A DNA stretch of 64,000 nucleotides from Rhinopithecus roxellana (Eukaryota > Chordata > Mammalia > Primates > Cercopithecidae): the NCBI RefSeq assembly GCF_007565055.1, contig NC_044553.1, positions 127,742,978-127,806,977 of the forward strand, read 5' to 3'. The translations under genes and the position numbers were made by a program. Below, one piece after another: positions 22,775 through 34,800 of this stretch (position 1 is the stretch's first letter; the number at the start of each line of letters is the position of its first letter). The notes beneath the pieces are model-generated. The model saw only the letters and a program-made list of their open reading frames with translations, was not told the DNA's origin and ran no database searches.

Positions 22775-24282
22775 ATTTATTTTTTATTTTTGTTTTATTT
22801 TAAATTCTGGGATACATGTGTAAGATGTCCACATTTGTTACAAAGGTGAATGTTAGCCATGGTGGTTTGCTGCACCTATCAACCCATCAACTAGCTATTT
22901 TTTATGCTGTCCCTCCTACCCCCTCCCCAGTATGTGTTGTTTCCCTCTCTGTGTCTATGTGTTCACATTGTTCGCTCCCACTTACAAGTGAGAACATGCG
23001 GTGTTTGGTTTTCTGCTCCTGCATTAGTTTGCTGAGGATAGTAGCTTCCAGCTGATCTATGTCCCTGCAAAGGATGTAATCTCACTCCTTTTTATGGCTG
23101 CATAGTATTCTATGGTGTATATGTACCACATTTCCTTTATCCAGTCTATCGTTGATGGGCATTTGGGTTGATCTTATGTCTTTGCTATTGTGAATAGTGC
23201 TGCAGTGAACATACATGTGTGTGTATCTTTATAACGGAATAATTTGTATTCCTTTGGGTATATACAACAGAAAATGGGATTCTTGGGTCAAATGGTATTT
23301 CTTGTTCTAGGTCTTTGAGGAATTGCCAGACTGTCTTCCACAATGGTTTAACTAACTTACATTCCTACCAACAGTGTAAAATTGTTCCTATCTCTCCACA
23401 GCCTCATCAGCATCTGTTGTTTCTTGACTTTTTAATAATTGCCATTCTGCCTGGCATGAGATGGTATCTCATTGTGGTTTTAATTTACATTTCTCTAATG
23501 CTCAGTGATGTTGAGCTTTTTTTCATATGTTTGGTGGCCACATAAATGTCTTCTTTTGAGAAGTGTCTGTTCATGTCTTTTCCCCACTTTTTAATGGTGT
23601 CATTTGATTTTTTCCTGTAAATTTGTTTAAGTTCATTGTAGATTCTGGATATTAGATCTTTGTCAGACGGATAGATTGCAAAAGTTTTCTCCCATTCTGT
23701 AGGTTGTCTGTTCACTCTGATGACAGTTTCTTTTGCTGTGCATAAGCTCTTTAGTTTAAATAAATCCCATTTGTCAATTTTTGCTTTTACTTGCAATTGC
23801 TTTTGACATTTTCATTATGAAATCTTTGCCCATGCTTATATCTTGAATGGTATTGCCTAGATTTCCTCCTAGGGTTTTACATTTAAGTCTTTAATCCACC
23901 TTCAGTTAATTTTTGTGCAAAGTGTAAGTAAGGGGTCCAGTTTCAATTCTCTGCATATGGCTAGCCAGTTCTCCCAATACCATTTATTAAATAAAAGACC
24001 CTTTCTCCATTGCTTGTTTTGTCAAGCTTGTCAAAGATCAGATGGTTGTAGGTGTGTGGTCTTATTTCTGAGCTCTCTATTCTGTTCCGTTGGTCTATGT
24101 GTCTGTTTTTGTACCAGCACCATGTTATTTTGCTTACTGTAGCCTTGTAGTATAGTTTAAAGTTGGGTAGCATGATGCCCCTCCAGTTTCGGTCTTTTTG
24201 CTTGTGAATGTCTACTTCTGGGAAGAATGTCAGTGGTAGTTTCATGGGAATAGCACTGGATCTATAAATTACTTTGGTTTTG
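22775..24282 (-). mobile_element. L1PA-type LINE, 5'-truncated (antisense)
   Basis: On the minus strand this is ORF2 C-terminal region to 3' UTR of a primate L1. The 3' UTR lies at 22775-23050 and ORF2 at 23060-24282. Modules such as 'tgcatagtattctatggtgt' (23099) match closely. Short repeated TCCAATTTT/CCCAATTTT sequence at the two ends suggests the target duplication. ORF2 frames are broken, although ~100-codon stretches remain open. Confidence 0.87.
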
Positions 24283-24980
24283 TCCAATTTTTAATTGGGA
24301 CATTTGTTTTTCTGTTGTTGAGTTTAAGGGTTTTTTTTTTTGTTTATTTAATAGTTTGAAAATCAGTACTTCATCACATGTGTTTTGCAAAGATTTTCTG
24401 CCAGTCTGTGGCTTGTCTTTTCATTCTCTGAACAATGTCTTTCACAGAGCAGAAGTTTTTAATTTTAATGAAGTTCGACTTACCAATTTTTTGTCATTAA
24501 TAGTGCTTTTTTTTGCTGTATCTAAAAAGTCAACACCAAACCTAAGGTTGCCTAGGTTTTCTCCTATGTTATCTTCTAAATGTTTATATTTTAGCATTTT
24601 ACATTTAGATGTATGATCCATTTTTAGTTAATTTTTATGAATTTTTATGAAGGTATGAGATCCCTCCCCCTCTCTCTCCATATCTACATCTATATCTATG
24701 AGGTATGCATATATACATATATATATATGAGGCACGTATACATATGAGGCATATATATATACACACATATATTTGCATGTGGATGTCCAATTGTTTCAGC
24801 ACCATTTGTTAAAAATTCTATCATTTCTGCATTGAATGGCCTTTGCTATTTCGTCAAATATCTGTCAACTCCACTTGTGTGAGTCTGTTTCTCAGCTCAT
24901 TGTTCTGTTCCCTATATACATTTGTGTATTATTTCACCAATACCACACCCTCTTGATAATTGTAGCTTTATGGGAAGTCT
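24283..24980 (-). mobile_element. Old L1M (antisense), with AT-rich microsatellite
   Basis: The older L1 resumes ('cagagcagaagtttttaatt' near 24446). It contains a degenerate (TATA/CATA)n tract at about 24675-24772. Confidence 0.7.
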
Positions 24981-26250
24981 TTTATTTTTAACTTTTATTT
25001 TAGGTTCAGAGGTACATGTGCAGGTTTGTTATAAAGGGAAACTCATGTCATGGAGTCTGTTGTACAGATTATTTCATCACCCAGGTGTTAAGCCTAGTAC
25101 CCAGTAGTTATTTTTCTTGGTCCTCTCTCCTCCCACCCTCCACTCTCAGGTAGGTGCCCACTGTCTCTTGTTCCTCTCTATGTGCCCACATGTTCTCATC
25201 ATTTAGCTCCCACTTACAAGTGAGAACCCGTGGTACTTGATTTTCGTTCCTATATTAGTTTGCTAAGGATAATGACCTCCAGCTCTATCCATGTTCCTGC
25301 AAAGGGCACGCTCTTATGGTTGCATAGTATTCAGTGGTGTTTGTGTACCACGTTTTTTTTTTATCCAAACTATCATTGATGGGTATTTAGATTGATTCCA
25401 TGTTCTTTGTATTGTGAATAGTGCTACAGTGAATACACAAGTTCATGTGACTTTATGATAGAATGATTTATAATGTAATGGGGTTACTGGGTCAAATAGT
25501 AGTTCTGTTTTTAGCTCATTGAGAAATCACCATACTGATTTCCACAATGGTTGAAGTAGTTTATACTCCCACCATCAGTGTATAAATAACCCTTTTTCTC
25601 TGCAACCTCACCACCATTATTTTTTGACTCAGAGCCATTCTGACTGGTGTGAGACAGTATCTCCCTGTGGTTTTTATTTGCATTTCTCTAATGATCACTG
25701 ATATTGAGCTTTTTATCATATGCTTGTTGGCTGCATGTATGTCTTCTTCTGAAAAGTGTCCATTCATGTGCTTTGCCCACTTTTTAATGTTTTTTTTTTT
25801 TTGTCAATTTGTTTAAGTTCCTTGCAGATTCTGAATATTAGACCTTTATCAGATGCATAGTTTGCAAAATTTTTTCCTATTCTGTAGGTTGTCTGTTTAC
25901 TCTGTTAATAGTTCCTTTTGCTGTGCAGAAGCTCTTGAGTTTAATTAGATTCCATTTCTTAATTTTTGCTTTTGTCGTGATTGCTTTTGGTGCCTTTATC
26001 ATGAAATCTGCTGATTCCTGTGTCAAGAATGACATTGCCTAGGAGTTTCTGGGCTGAGACTAGGGGGTTTCCTAGATATAGGATCATATCATCTGCAAAC
26101 AGGGATAGTTTGACTTCCTCTCTTCTTATTTAGATGCCCCTGATTTCTTTCTCTTGCCTGATGGCCCTGGCCAGGACTTCCAATGCTATGTTGAATAGGA
26201 GTGGTGAGAACGGACTTCCTTGTCTTGGGCTGGTTTTCAAGGGGAATGCT
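24981..26250 (-). mobile_element. L1PA-type LINE with internal deletion (antisense)
   Basis: A second 3' UTR plus ORF2 tail of a primate L1 has the same orientation as 22775-24282. At about 26042 the sequence jumps to a more 5' ORF2 module ('ctgggctgagactagggggt'), which shows an internal deletion. AGAAGTCTT-like sequence at both ends (24975 and 26257) is the likely target duplication. Confidence 0.83.
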
Positions 26251-27800
26251 TTGTAAGAAGTCTTGAAGTTGGGTAGTGTCAGTCCTCAGTCCTCTGACTT
26301 TGTTTTTCTCCTTCAGCCTTTTGTTGGCTAGTTTGGCCCTCTTGCCGTTCCATATAAACTTTAGAATTAGTTAGTCAACATTTAGAGAACAATTTGCTGG
26401 AATTTTGACTGGTATTATGTTTAATCTATAGATCAAGTTAGAAAGAACTGACGTCTTGGCAGTGTTGAGTTTTCCTGTTCATGCACTGGAAATAGCTCTC
26501 TATTTAGATCTTTGATTTATTTTATCGAGGTTGTAATTTTGTAGTTTTCCTCACACAGATCTTCTATAGGTTAGATTTATTCCTAAGTATTTCATTTTTA
26601 TGCCAATGATCGAATAGCTTTAAGTTATATTATTCTTTTATTGTTTACCATAGATATTATAGTAGGCATTCTTTTAGTAGAGTATAATATGTATTATAAT
26701 TGTCCTACTTCATAATTATCATGAATTTTAACTCTACATACATTTAAAACTCTACAAGTTGTTATAATTAGCATAGAAGTATGTTTTACACATTCAATAT
26801 TCATTTAGATTTACTGACGTATTTACCACTCATGTAGTTCTTAATTTTTTTATACACTACCATGTTTCTCTTAGCAATTATGTTATCTATGGGAAGGACT
26901 CCTTTCAGTATCTCTTAGTGCAAGTGTACTGACAGCAATTTCTCTAAGGTTTTTGTCTGATACGTCTTTATTTTTCCTTCAAAAGTGAAGTATGTTTTCA
27001 CTGAGAATAGAATTATTTGTTGGCATGTACTTTCTTTCATCACTTTAAAGATCAGATTCCAGGGCCGCCTTTGTTGTACTTTTTCTGTTAGGAAGTCAAT
27101 CACTGTCAGTCTTATTGCTGCTCTTTGAAGTTAATTTGTGCATTTTGGGGATGTGTGTACAATTTTTCCTTTGATTCTGATTTCCAAAACTTTTACTATG
27201 GTGTCATTTTCTTTTTTATCTTTTTTTTTTTTTTAAGATGCTTTGGTTTCATAGTGCCTGTGAATTTGTGGCTTAATCTCTTTTTACCAATTTTAGAAAT
27301 GCCTTCTTAGCCATTATCTCTTCAAATATTGCTTCCGCACCATTCGATCTCTTCTCTCCTTCTGGAAATTTAACTAGAACTATGTTACACCTATTTCACC
27401 ATAGTCTTAGGTCTTTTATTCTCTTTTCTCTGTTTCCGCACTTCATTTTTTCCCATGCTTCTGTCTGGTTATCTCTTACTGACTTATCTTCCACGTAACC
27501 ATTTCTCTCTTCACTGTATCCGATCTGCCATTTGGCCCACAGTTTGCATTCTTTATTTGCCATTGAATTTTGTATTTTCCATTTAATTAGCTCATATACA
27601 TTTTCATTCTCTGAAGTCTTTTTCTATCTTGTCATCTATGTCAAGTATATTAATCAAAGTTTTGTTAAAGTCTGCATATGATAACTCTAATATCTGGATC
27701 ACCATCGTTATGATTTTATCACAAGTTTTTTAGGTTCCAAGTCCTGGTATGTTTTTTAAATTTGATTTAATGCCAGAGATGTGCTTTAAAATACAAAAAT
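26251..27800 (-). mobile_element. Old L1M (antisense), ORF2 to 5' region
   Basis: The older L1 continues toward its 5' side, with 'ccatataaactttagaatta' near 26350. Decayed ORF1 or upstream sequence follows ('ggaaatttaactagaactat' near 27364). The 5' limit is unclear. Confidence 0.6.
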
Positions 27801-27805
27801 CCTAG

Positions 27806-28018
27806 ATCAATACTGTAGAATAGAACTTTCTATGAAGATGGAAATGTTCTATGTGTATGCCGTCTGATATGGTAACTATTAGCCACACAGAGCATTTGAA
27901 CAGTTGAATTGTGATTAGTATGATGGAGGAAGTACTTTTTAATTTTATTTACTTTTAGTAAATTTAAATGTAAATAGCCACATGTGGCTTGGGGCTGACG
28001 TTGGTCAGCATGGTTCTA
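27806..28018 (+). mobile_element. MER3-like hAT MITE
   Basis: An element of about 210 bases has a recognisable start ('gtagaatagaactttct') and the 'tagccacatgtggct' module at 27976-27990, close to the MER3 consensus as I remember it. Termini are decayed. Confidence 0.7.
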
Positions 28019-29130
28019 GATGAAGTTTCTTGCCTGGCACTGTGTAGTAAATGTTGCACATGCTCTGGCTGATATTTCTTCTACCAGAGAGCATAGTGTT
28101 TAGCTCCCAGCAGGAGGTAGAGCAGGAGAAGATCACTTGAATGTGATCAGGCGCCGAGCTGCGGTCCAGCATGTCTTTGCTCTCTCTCCAGTTACCCTGC
28201 CTCTTAGTTTGTGGTTCCCCAGGGTCATGCATGAAAGCCCAGTGTGAGAACCTGGGCCTCTCCACTTTGCCCAGTTCCGAATCCCAGTTTTTGTTTCCTG
28301 GAATAATGGGAACCCTGGTAGCTCTCCTCAGCCTTCCAGCCTGTCACGACCTGCCGGCTGCTCAGCCTCTCTGCCTCTTGGCCTGTGCTGCTCGGGAACC
28401 GGCAAAGGGCTTAGGAGAGTAACGTGTCAAACTCTTGAAATCACTTTTCTGCACTTCTTTTTTCCGGGATCTTGGCCTCGCAGGCCCTGGCCGTGCGGCA
28501 GCCCTGATCCTCCATTTTCATCTCATTAGGTCTGCCAGCCTAATGAAAGCTCTTCTCAGCCTCGAGCCCTCCACAGCTGCTTTCTGTTCAGCTTCACAGC
28601 CTCTGCCCCACACAGCTCAGGAATCATCAACTGGGCTGCCTTAGTGCAGACCCTGAGATAGATGTTACAGTAAAAGTCATTTATTTGAAGGCTGCAAGGG
28701 ACACTGGTCATGGCATGGGGAAGTGATAGAGATGGGAGGGCAGCTAATAAATTTACTTTATTAAGCCAGTTACCACAGGAAGCAACTGGGGCTGAGCCCT
28801 TCAGGAAAACTCTGGAAAATGGCTCAAAACACCTGTCTCACATTTGTCATACTTCATTTTTGAGGGATCTAGGGGGGTTTTTGCACCGACTCCCAAGGGC
28901 TGCGTTGGGAGGGAGGTGGTGTCTGTATCCCCTACCCTACCTCCACCTCAGGTCCAGCCTGCCACCACTTAGAAGAGCCTTCTGAGCTTCCTCAAACCCC
29001 AAATTGTCAGGCACTGAGATGCACACACAGACATTGGAGGTCTGCTGGAGCATACCCAAAGGCTGCCAGCTGCAGCAGAGCAAACGTGACATGGAAGGTC
29101 AGGTTCACCTCAATGAATTTGTTTTCCTTC
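28019..29130. other. GC-richer unassigned region, possibly L1M 5' region
   Basis: GC content rises relative to both sides. Because antisense L1 lies directly to the left, 28030-28660 may be the remnant 5' UTR of that old L1. Open frames of 60-90 codons on both strands show no protein family I recognise. From 28660 on I see nothing specific. Confidence 0.35.
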
Positions 29131-31590
29131 CAGGATTTCAGTCCCTTCAGTCCTGCATACTTTAAGAGCTCTAAAACGCCCTCATACATATATAGTTTTT
29201 TTTGTTGTTGTTCTATTTTTATCCATTTATTTTCTGCTTGTTCTAAGTGGGAAGATGGGTCTCCTGAAAGCTAGTCAGTCATAGCTGACAAGTGGAAAGC
29301 TAGGTTGTTATATTTTGGACACTAAAAGTATTTTACTGAATGATTTATGGGCCTGAACACTAAAATATCTTTTTATTGATTTGGAATTTGGATAACTGTT
29401 ATCCAATTTGTACCACTGAAATGAGAGTATTTTAAAGACCATCAAGCAATTCTCAACAAACACGGACCCACTGGAGACCCACTTCCTCATTTCAGTGACC
29501 TACTGATGTACGTCCCTTCCAATTAAATGTGTCTCCTACTGTATTTGTTTGTTATTTTTTCATATGTGATTGTCTATGAAAAATTAAAGAAACAGAGTGA
29601 AATCTTCCAATATCATCCTTCCACACAGTTCATTGATGGAATCACTTTGAGAACAAAATGGCAACTGCTAAGTGCGGGGAGAGTCCTCCCTGATGTGTGG
29701 TGTTTATGCTTGCACAATTGTAATGGTCCTGGGCTTGCTGCCAGGCCACAATCAGGCCCTGTTGCTGAGAGATCCTGGCCTCTAACTTGCTGAGAGCTCA
29801 GTTTCCCTTTTGGGTACTGCTGTTGGTGTCAGTTCTCATGCTCTCTGAAGCATCTACCACATCTTGGCTGTGTTTTACTACTGATTGACAACTGCCAATG
29901 TACATCTTCTCTTGGCGTCCCTGGAACTCCCCACTTTGGTACTTCCTTGTTCCCCAGACGGGCTGCCCCCACCTCCCGCCCCATGCTCTGTGCACAATTC
30001 TATCAGCACAGACCATGCTGAGCAGCAGGATGTGCATCAAGGACCATAAGTAGAGAGTTTCTGTGGACTGTCAGAGGCCACTGGGCAACAGGCAAGCAGC
30101 CGCCTTCATAGCAAGTTCAGGGAATTGGATTAAGGCAGGAGGAATTTGGAGGAACAGCGTCCACCAAGCATTTTTGGTTATGCATACTAACAGTAAAATA
30201 GAATTCAGTTCTACCCATATACACATTATGCTTTTTATAAAATGCACTAATGCAAATGAGTTTTTTTAATGTTCAAAAAAAAAAAAGCTCTCATTTCCTA
30301 CTTCCAGTGGACCATTCTGATGACCTCTTGGGGAAACCATTAACGTAGACAAGAAGAAGGCCAGGTACCAGGAAACCCAAAGGCACTGCAACTGGAAAAG
30401 TGCCATTGGAAGGCAGCCCAAGGTCAGTCCTTGGGGTAGAAGTGACAACAGGCTGAGAGACCAATGTGTGCCAAGTTCCACAGGATGCAATCACTGAACT
30501 AGCTTCCCCCAGGACAGAATCCAATTTCAGAGGAGCTTAACTAAGCCCTGTAAGCAGAATGGCTAATGAGCAGCTTCCAATTGAAGTGGAATGTGTCGAT
30601 GTGTCGAGAATTAGTGTTGTTTCCAGTGAGCAAAACCAAAGAGATCCTGAGCTTGCCCTGAGTTAGTTTCTTTGCCCTCAAAACCTTACATTCAATGCAA
30701 TATATATTCCACTGGGCGGATATATTTGTATGTGTTTTCCAACATGGAACATCAGGGTGGATTTTCTATCTATTGGGGTGCAATTCAATCTCAAATTACT
30801 TACAGCAGAAGGAAGTATAGCATAACTTTTATGTCCCATTGTTTAAATTGAATGAGTCAAAATCCGATATTGGCTTTTGCAGTTAATGTTGAATTGGGAA
30901 AGAAAATGAAGCCACGGATGGTAGTTGTAAATGCTGGCATAGGTTTGCAGGGGAGCCTTGCATTGATGCCTCTGCCATCCAGTGTTTCTCACATCATCCA
31001 TATTTGGCAGCAGTAGTAAAATGTGACTAGTACTGTGAAGGTACCGGCAATATTTGTGTTCCTTTTGACCAAAGTCAGAACCCAGTGCAGGATCCCCTGT
31101 AGGAGGAGATGTTACAAGGCTCCTTGTCAATCTTCGTGCAGATGGGAGGCACCGTGATGCATGCTGCCACCTGACCCTCCTTCTCATCAAATGGAGAGCA
31201 CCAGGTAGCTTCTAGCTTACGTATCTTTATTGCTGGTGCTTATCTGTTAATACCATACACCTGACAGGTTGACATCCCCGAGCTCCTGGAGTGTGAACAC
31301 CTGCAATTATTCTCCAACCAGGGCACTGGAGCCAACAGAAAGTGGCCTCTGCTCCATGCACAGTCGTGTATGTCTGACCCATCATGACAAGATTTGAGAG
31401 AAAGTCTGTCTCAACCTTAGGAGAGGATGTTTTGTCCTAGGAGTGTCTGCTTTCCTTTCCTTGGATGCTTGTATGCAAATATGTTATATTAGGCAAAAAA
31501 ATGTGATTATCATCATTTTTGTATCTGGCTTTTTTCCACTTTCTGTCCACCTATAAATTTGGCACCAATAAGTTTGAAAATAAGAGTTCT
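29131..31590. other. Largest repeat-poor upstream island
   Basis: About 2.4 kb has no Alu, L1 or LTR that I can recognise. It holds a POU-type octamer ATGCAAAT at 30250-30257 in an AT-rich block (30150-30290) and a short A(12) run at 30277. No coding region is convincing; the open frame at 30843-31190 (minus, 115 codons) has no recognisable motif. Confidence 0.45.
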
Positions 31591-31860
31591 GGCAGGGTGC
31601 AGTGGCTCATGCCTGTAATTCCAGCACTTTAGGGTCCATGCAGGAGGATCAATTGAGGCCAGTAATTTGAGACCACCCTGAGCAACCTAGTGAGACCCTC
31701 AACTGTGCAAACATTTTTTTGTAAATTAGCCAGGTGTGGTAGTACACACCTGTGGTGATAGCTGGTGGAAAAGCTGAGGCAGGAGGATCGCCTGAGCCCA
31801 GGCTGCTATGAGCTATGATCGTGCCACAGCCCTCCAGCCTGGATGACAGAGCAAGACCCT
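31591..31860 (+). mobile_element. AluJ, sense
   Basis: An old, CpG-poor Alu dimer is missing several internal bases. It ends at 'gacagagcaagaccctgtg' and passes directly into the G-rich purine tract, which occupies the place of its A tail. Confidence 0.88.
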
Positions 31861-32134
31861 GTGGGAAGGGAAGGGAAGGGAGGGGAGGGGAGGGGAGGGA
31901 GGGAAGGGAAGGGGAGGGGAGGGGAGGGGAGGGGGGAGGGGGGAGGGGAGGGGAGGGGGAGGGGAGGGGAGGGGGGAGGGGAGGGGAGGGGGGAGGGGAG
32001 GGGAGGGGGAGGGGAGGGGAGGGGGGAGGGGGAGGGGAGGGGAGGGGAGGGGGGAGGGGGGAGGGGGGAGGGGAGGGGAGGGGGAGGGGAGAGGGGAGGG
32101 GAGGGGGGGAGGGGAGGGGGGAGGGGAGGGGAGG
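31861..32134. repeat. (GGGGA)n / (GGGGGA)n polypurine tract
   Basis: About 274 bases contain only G and A on the + strand. GGGGA units predominate, with interspersed GGGGGA and GGGA, followed by a further A-rich purine stretch to about 32180. It has grown from the tail of the AluJ at 31591-31860. Long open frames of Pro/Leu/Ser or Gly/Glu/Arg repeats across it are by-products of composition. Confidence 0.95.
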
Positions 32135-33490
32135 CAAGAAAGATAACAGGAAAGAAGAAAAAGGAAGGAAAGAAGGAAAAAAGCTCCACATGGACAGGCA
32201 AAGAAAAATGTGCAGGAAAGACTACTGGGAAATCAAAATTAAAAAAGAAAAAAAAAATCCTCAGAGACCACAGAGGGCCAAGAATCATTTGAATTCCCCA
32301 AATCCAGAGTGGAGAAAACTTGAATACCTGAGATTTTCAGTAGGCCCCAGAAAGATGTCTTAGTAATGAGGCTAAACTAGACCTACAGGAATATCTGCCT
32401 GAATCCATCATGAAAAAAGCTTAAAAGCCAGTCTTGAAAACATCAAACTTATCCACTGAGGCCAGCCAGAACAGTCACAGGAACCTTTGTAGGCATACAG
32501 CAAAGCCCAAACTAAAAACTGTAACGTTCACAATACGTGGCATTTCACTGTATGTAAATTATCCTCCATAAAAGTTGACTTTAAAGAAATCAAATATTTT
32601 CATCTCAACAGACACATTAAAAAATTAGTAAAACTTAATACCAGCTCATTAAAAAGCAAAAAATCATTTAGCAAGCTGGCAATAGGAGACAGCATCTTAA
32701 AGGCTACGATGGGGCATAAGGCTCTATTAACATCACAGTTAATAAGGAAGCATTAAGCACAAGCCCTTTCAATCTTCACCATCTGCTATCAGCATTTGTA
32801 TTTATCAGAATACTGGAGGTGCTGACCAGCAAAATAAGATAATAGAACAAAATTAAAGACAGAGGGAAATAAGATAAAGAATTAGAACTTCTTACATAGT
32901 TACTGGCTGCATATAAAGTCATATATATAATGGCGAAACTAATTAGAAATTGACTTTTTAAGAAAAGCTACCCTTTATAGTAGCCAAGGGCTCCAACTTT
33001 TTACAATTGAGTTGTACATCGCTCCTAAGCGTATAGGAAGGCCTAGGGGAGAAGATTAAAATTGTATTGAAAGACATAGAGAAGACCTAAATAATGCAGA
33101 AATATGTTATGTTCATGGATGGCATTATTGTAAAGGTGGCATTTCTTCTCAAAGCGATAGTAAATTCAACATAATTCTAATTATTCAACAGGGCTCTTTC
33201 TAAAACCTGACCTGGTGATATTAAAATTCAAGGGCAGCTAAGACAACTGAAGAAGAGAAGTAGGTAGGGACCCTGTCGACCACATTTTGTATGTTACAGC
33301 AAAACTATGGTAAAGAAAATGTGGTTCCGGGAAGGTCACTAGGTAATGGACTAGACCAGAAATCCCAAAAATAAAGCAACAGAAGCACATGAGTATGGAG
33401 TGTGAGAGAGGTGGTGTCATAAATCAGAGAGGAAAGTGTGGATTTACTCATTCATGACACTAGGATAACGGGCCGTGCATGCAAAAGCAA

Positions 33491-33640
33491 TAAAGCCAGG
33501 TTCGTATCTCGTCCCTTACACGGAATTGGCACCAGATGGATAAAGCCAGGTCTGTACCTCATCCCTTACACAGAATTAGCACCACATAGGTAAAGCCAGG
33601 TCTGTACCTCATCCTTTACACAGAATTGGCACCAGATGGA
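33491..33640 (+). repeat. Three-copy 50-base tandem repeat inside L1
   Basis: Units start at 33491, 33541 and 33591, each with taaagccagg. The three copies share 'cttacac' and 'gaatt.gcacca' modules with a few differences. The period is exactly 50 bases. Ordinary L1 has one such module here, so it is a local triplication. Confidence 0.9.
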
Positions 33641-33741
33641 CAAAAGGCAAAAAATGAGGAAATAAATTGTAAAACTTGAATAGAACGAAACATGAGAGAG
33701 TATCTCGATGATAGTGGTAGAAGAGATGCCTTTCTTGAACT

Positions 33742-33766
33742 ACACACACACACACACACACACACA
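33742..33766. repeat. (CA)n microsatellite
   Basis: About 12 CA units lie inside the L1 fragment. A second AT-then-CA tract lies at 33905-33926. Confidence 0.9.
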
Positions 33767-33935
33767 AGCACATATTACAAAACAGAAGACTGATAAACTG
33801 ACTTTGCCAAAAATTACAACTTCTGTAGGAAAAATGTGAAAATATAAGCCCAAAATTCAAATATGTGTGCAACCTTCAGTAAGTCATAAATAATATCCAG
33901 AATATATATATATATACACACACACATAAGTGTGG

Positions 33936-34330
33936 ATACTATATTTAGTTTTCCTTTCTCCTAGTGATTTAATTTTTAGGTGAAGAGATATTTTGGCTAT
34001 CCTTTAGTTGTTAATATGGAATTGTATTACATTGGTTAGAGCACATTGATCTCTGCTTTAAAAAATTTGTAGATATTTGCTTTTGCATAATACATGGTCA
34101 ATTCCTGTGACTGGTCTGTGTGTGTTTGCAAAATTTCTGTTGGTTATATATACGTACATTATCATATTAGTTTTTTTCTCCAAGCTAGTTAAACTTGTTA
34201 TATACATCTCTTATATTCTTATTTATTCTGAAAAAGTTGTATTAATGTCTCTCACTAATTTTGTGGGTTTGTCAATTTCTCCTTACATTACTATTTATCT
34301 TTATCATTTACTTTATACACAATATTAACA
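33936..34330 (-). mobile_element. Possible antisense L1 fragment
   Basis: T-rich sequence has an L1-antisense flavour ('gtgggtttgtcaatttctcct' core near 34263). It opposes the preceding L1. The remaining 34331-34492 is unassigned. Confidence 0.4.
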
Positions 34331-34492
34331 TCATTAGAGAAATAAAAGAGGAAATACAACCCGCATTACAAGAGTATGTTGCAGATTACCCATTTCCAAG
34401 ATGTCCATATATTGCTTATGTTTTAGAAAGACCATTAGTGATCTTGGAAATAAGGCATAAAATTATCCAAATTTAAAAGTAATAAAAGTGGC

Positions 34493-34800
34493 TGGGCACA
34501 GTGGCTCATGCCTGTAATCCCAGCACTTTGGGAGGCCAAAGTGGGAGGATGGCTTGAGCCCAGGGGTTCGAGATCTGCCTGGGCAACATAGTGAGATCCC
34601 GTCTGTACATCTCTACAGATAATTTTTTAAATGAGCTTGGTGTGTATGGTGGCATGTGCCTGTAATACCAACTACCTAGGAGGCTGAGATGGTAGGATTC
34701 CCCGAGCCCAGGAGTTTCAGGTTGCAGCGAGCTGTGATTTTGCCAGTGCACTCTGGCCTGGGCGCCAGAGCAAGACCTCATCTCCAGAAAAAAATAAAAA
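34493..34800 (+). mobile_element. AluJ, sense
   Basis: An old dimeric Alu has 'gcttgagcccaggggttcga' left-arm wording typical of AluJ and a degraded A-rich (AAAAT)n tail. Confidence 0.88.

Larger units (their letters stand above)
32190..33935 (+). mobile_element. Old L1/HAL1-like LINE (sense)
   Basis: An A-rich sense L1-like sequence with ORF2 modules ('atgttatgttcatggatggc' at 33104). It contains a local 3 x 50-base tandem duplication (33491-33640) and a (CA)n tract (33742-33766). It ends in an AT/AC microsatellite near 33905-33930. Confidence 0.6.

Noticed and set aside
31649..32363. Open frames of 149-182 codons with Pro/Leu/Ser or Gly/Glu/Arg repeats
   Set aside because: They are translations of the GGGGA polypurine tract. 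Every frame of such a tract is free of stops.
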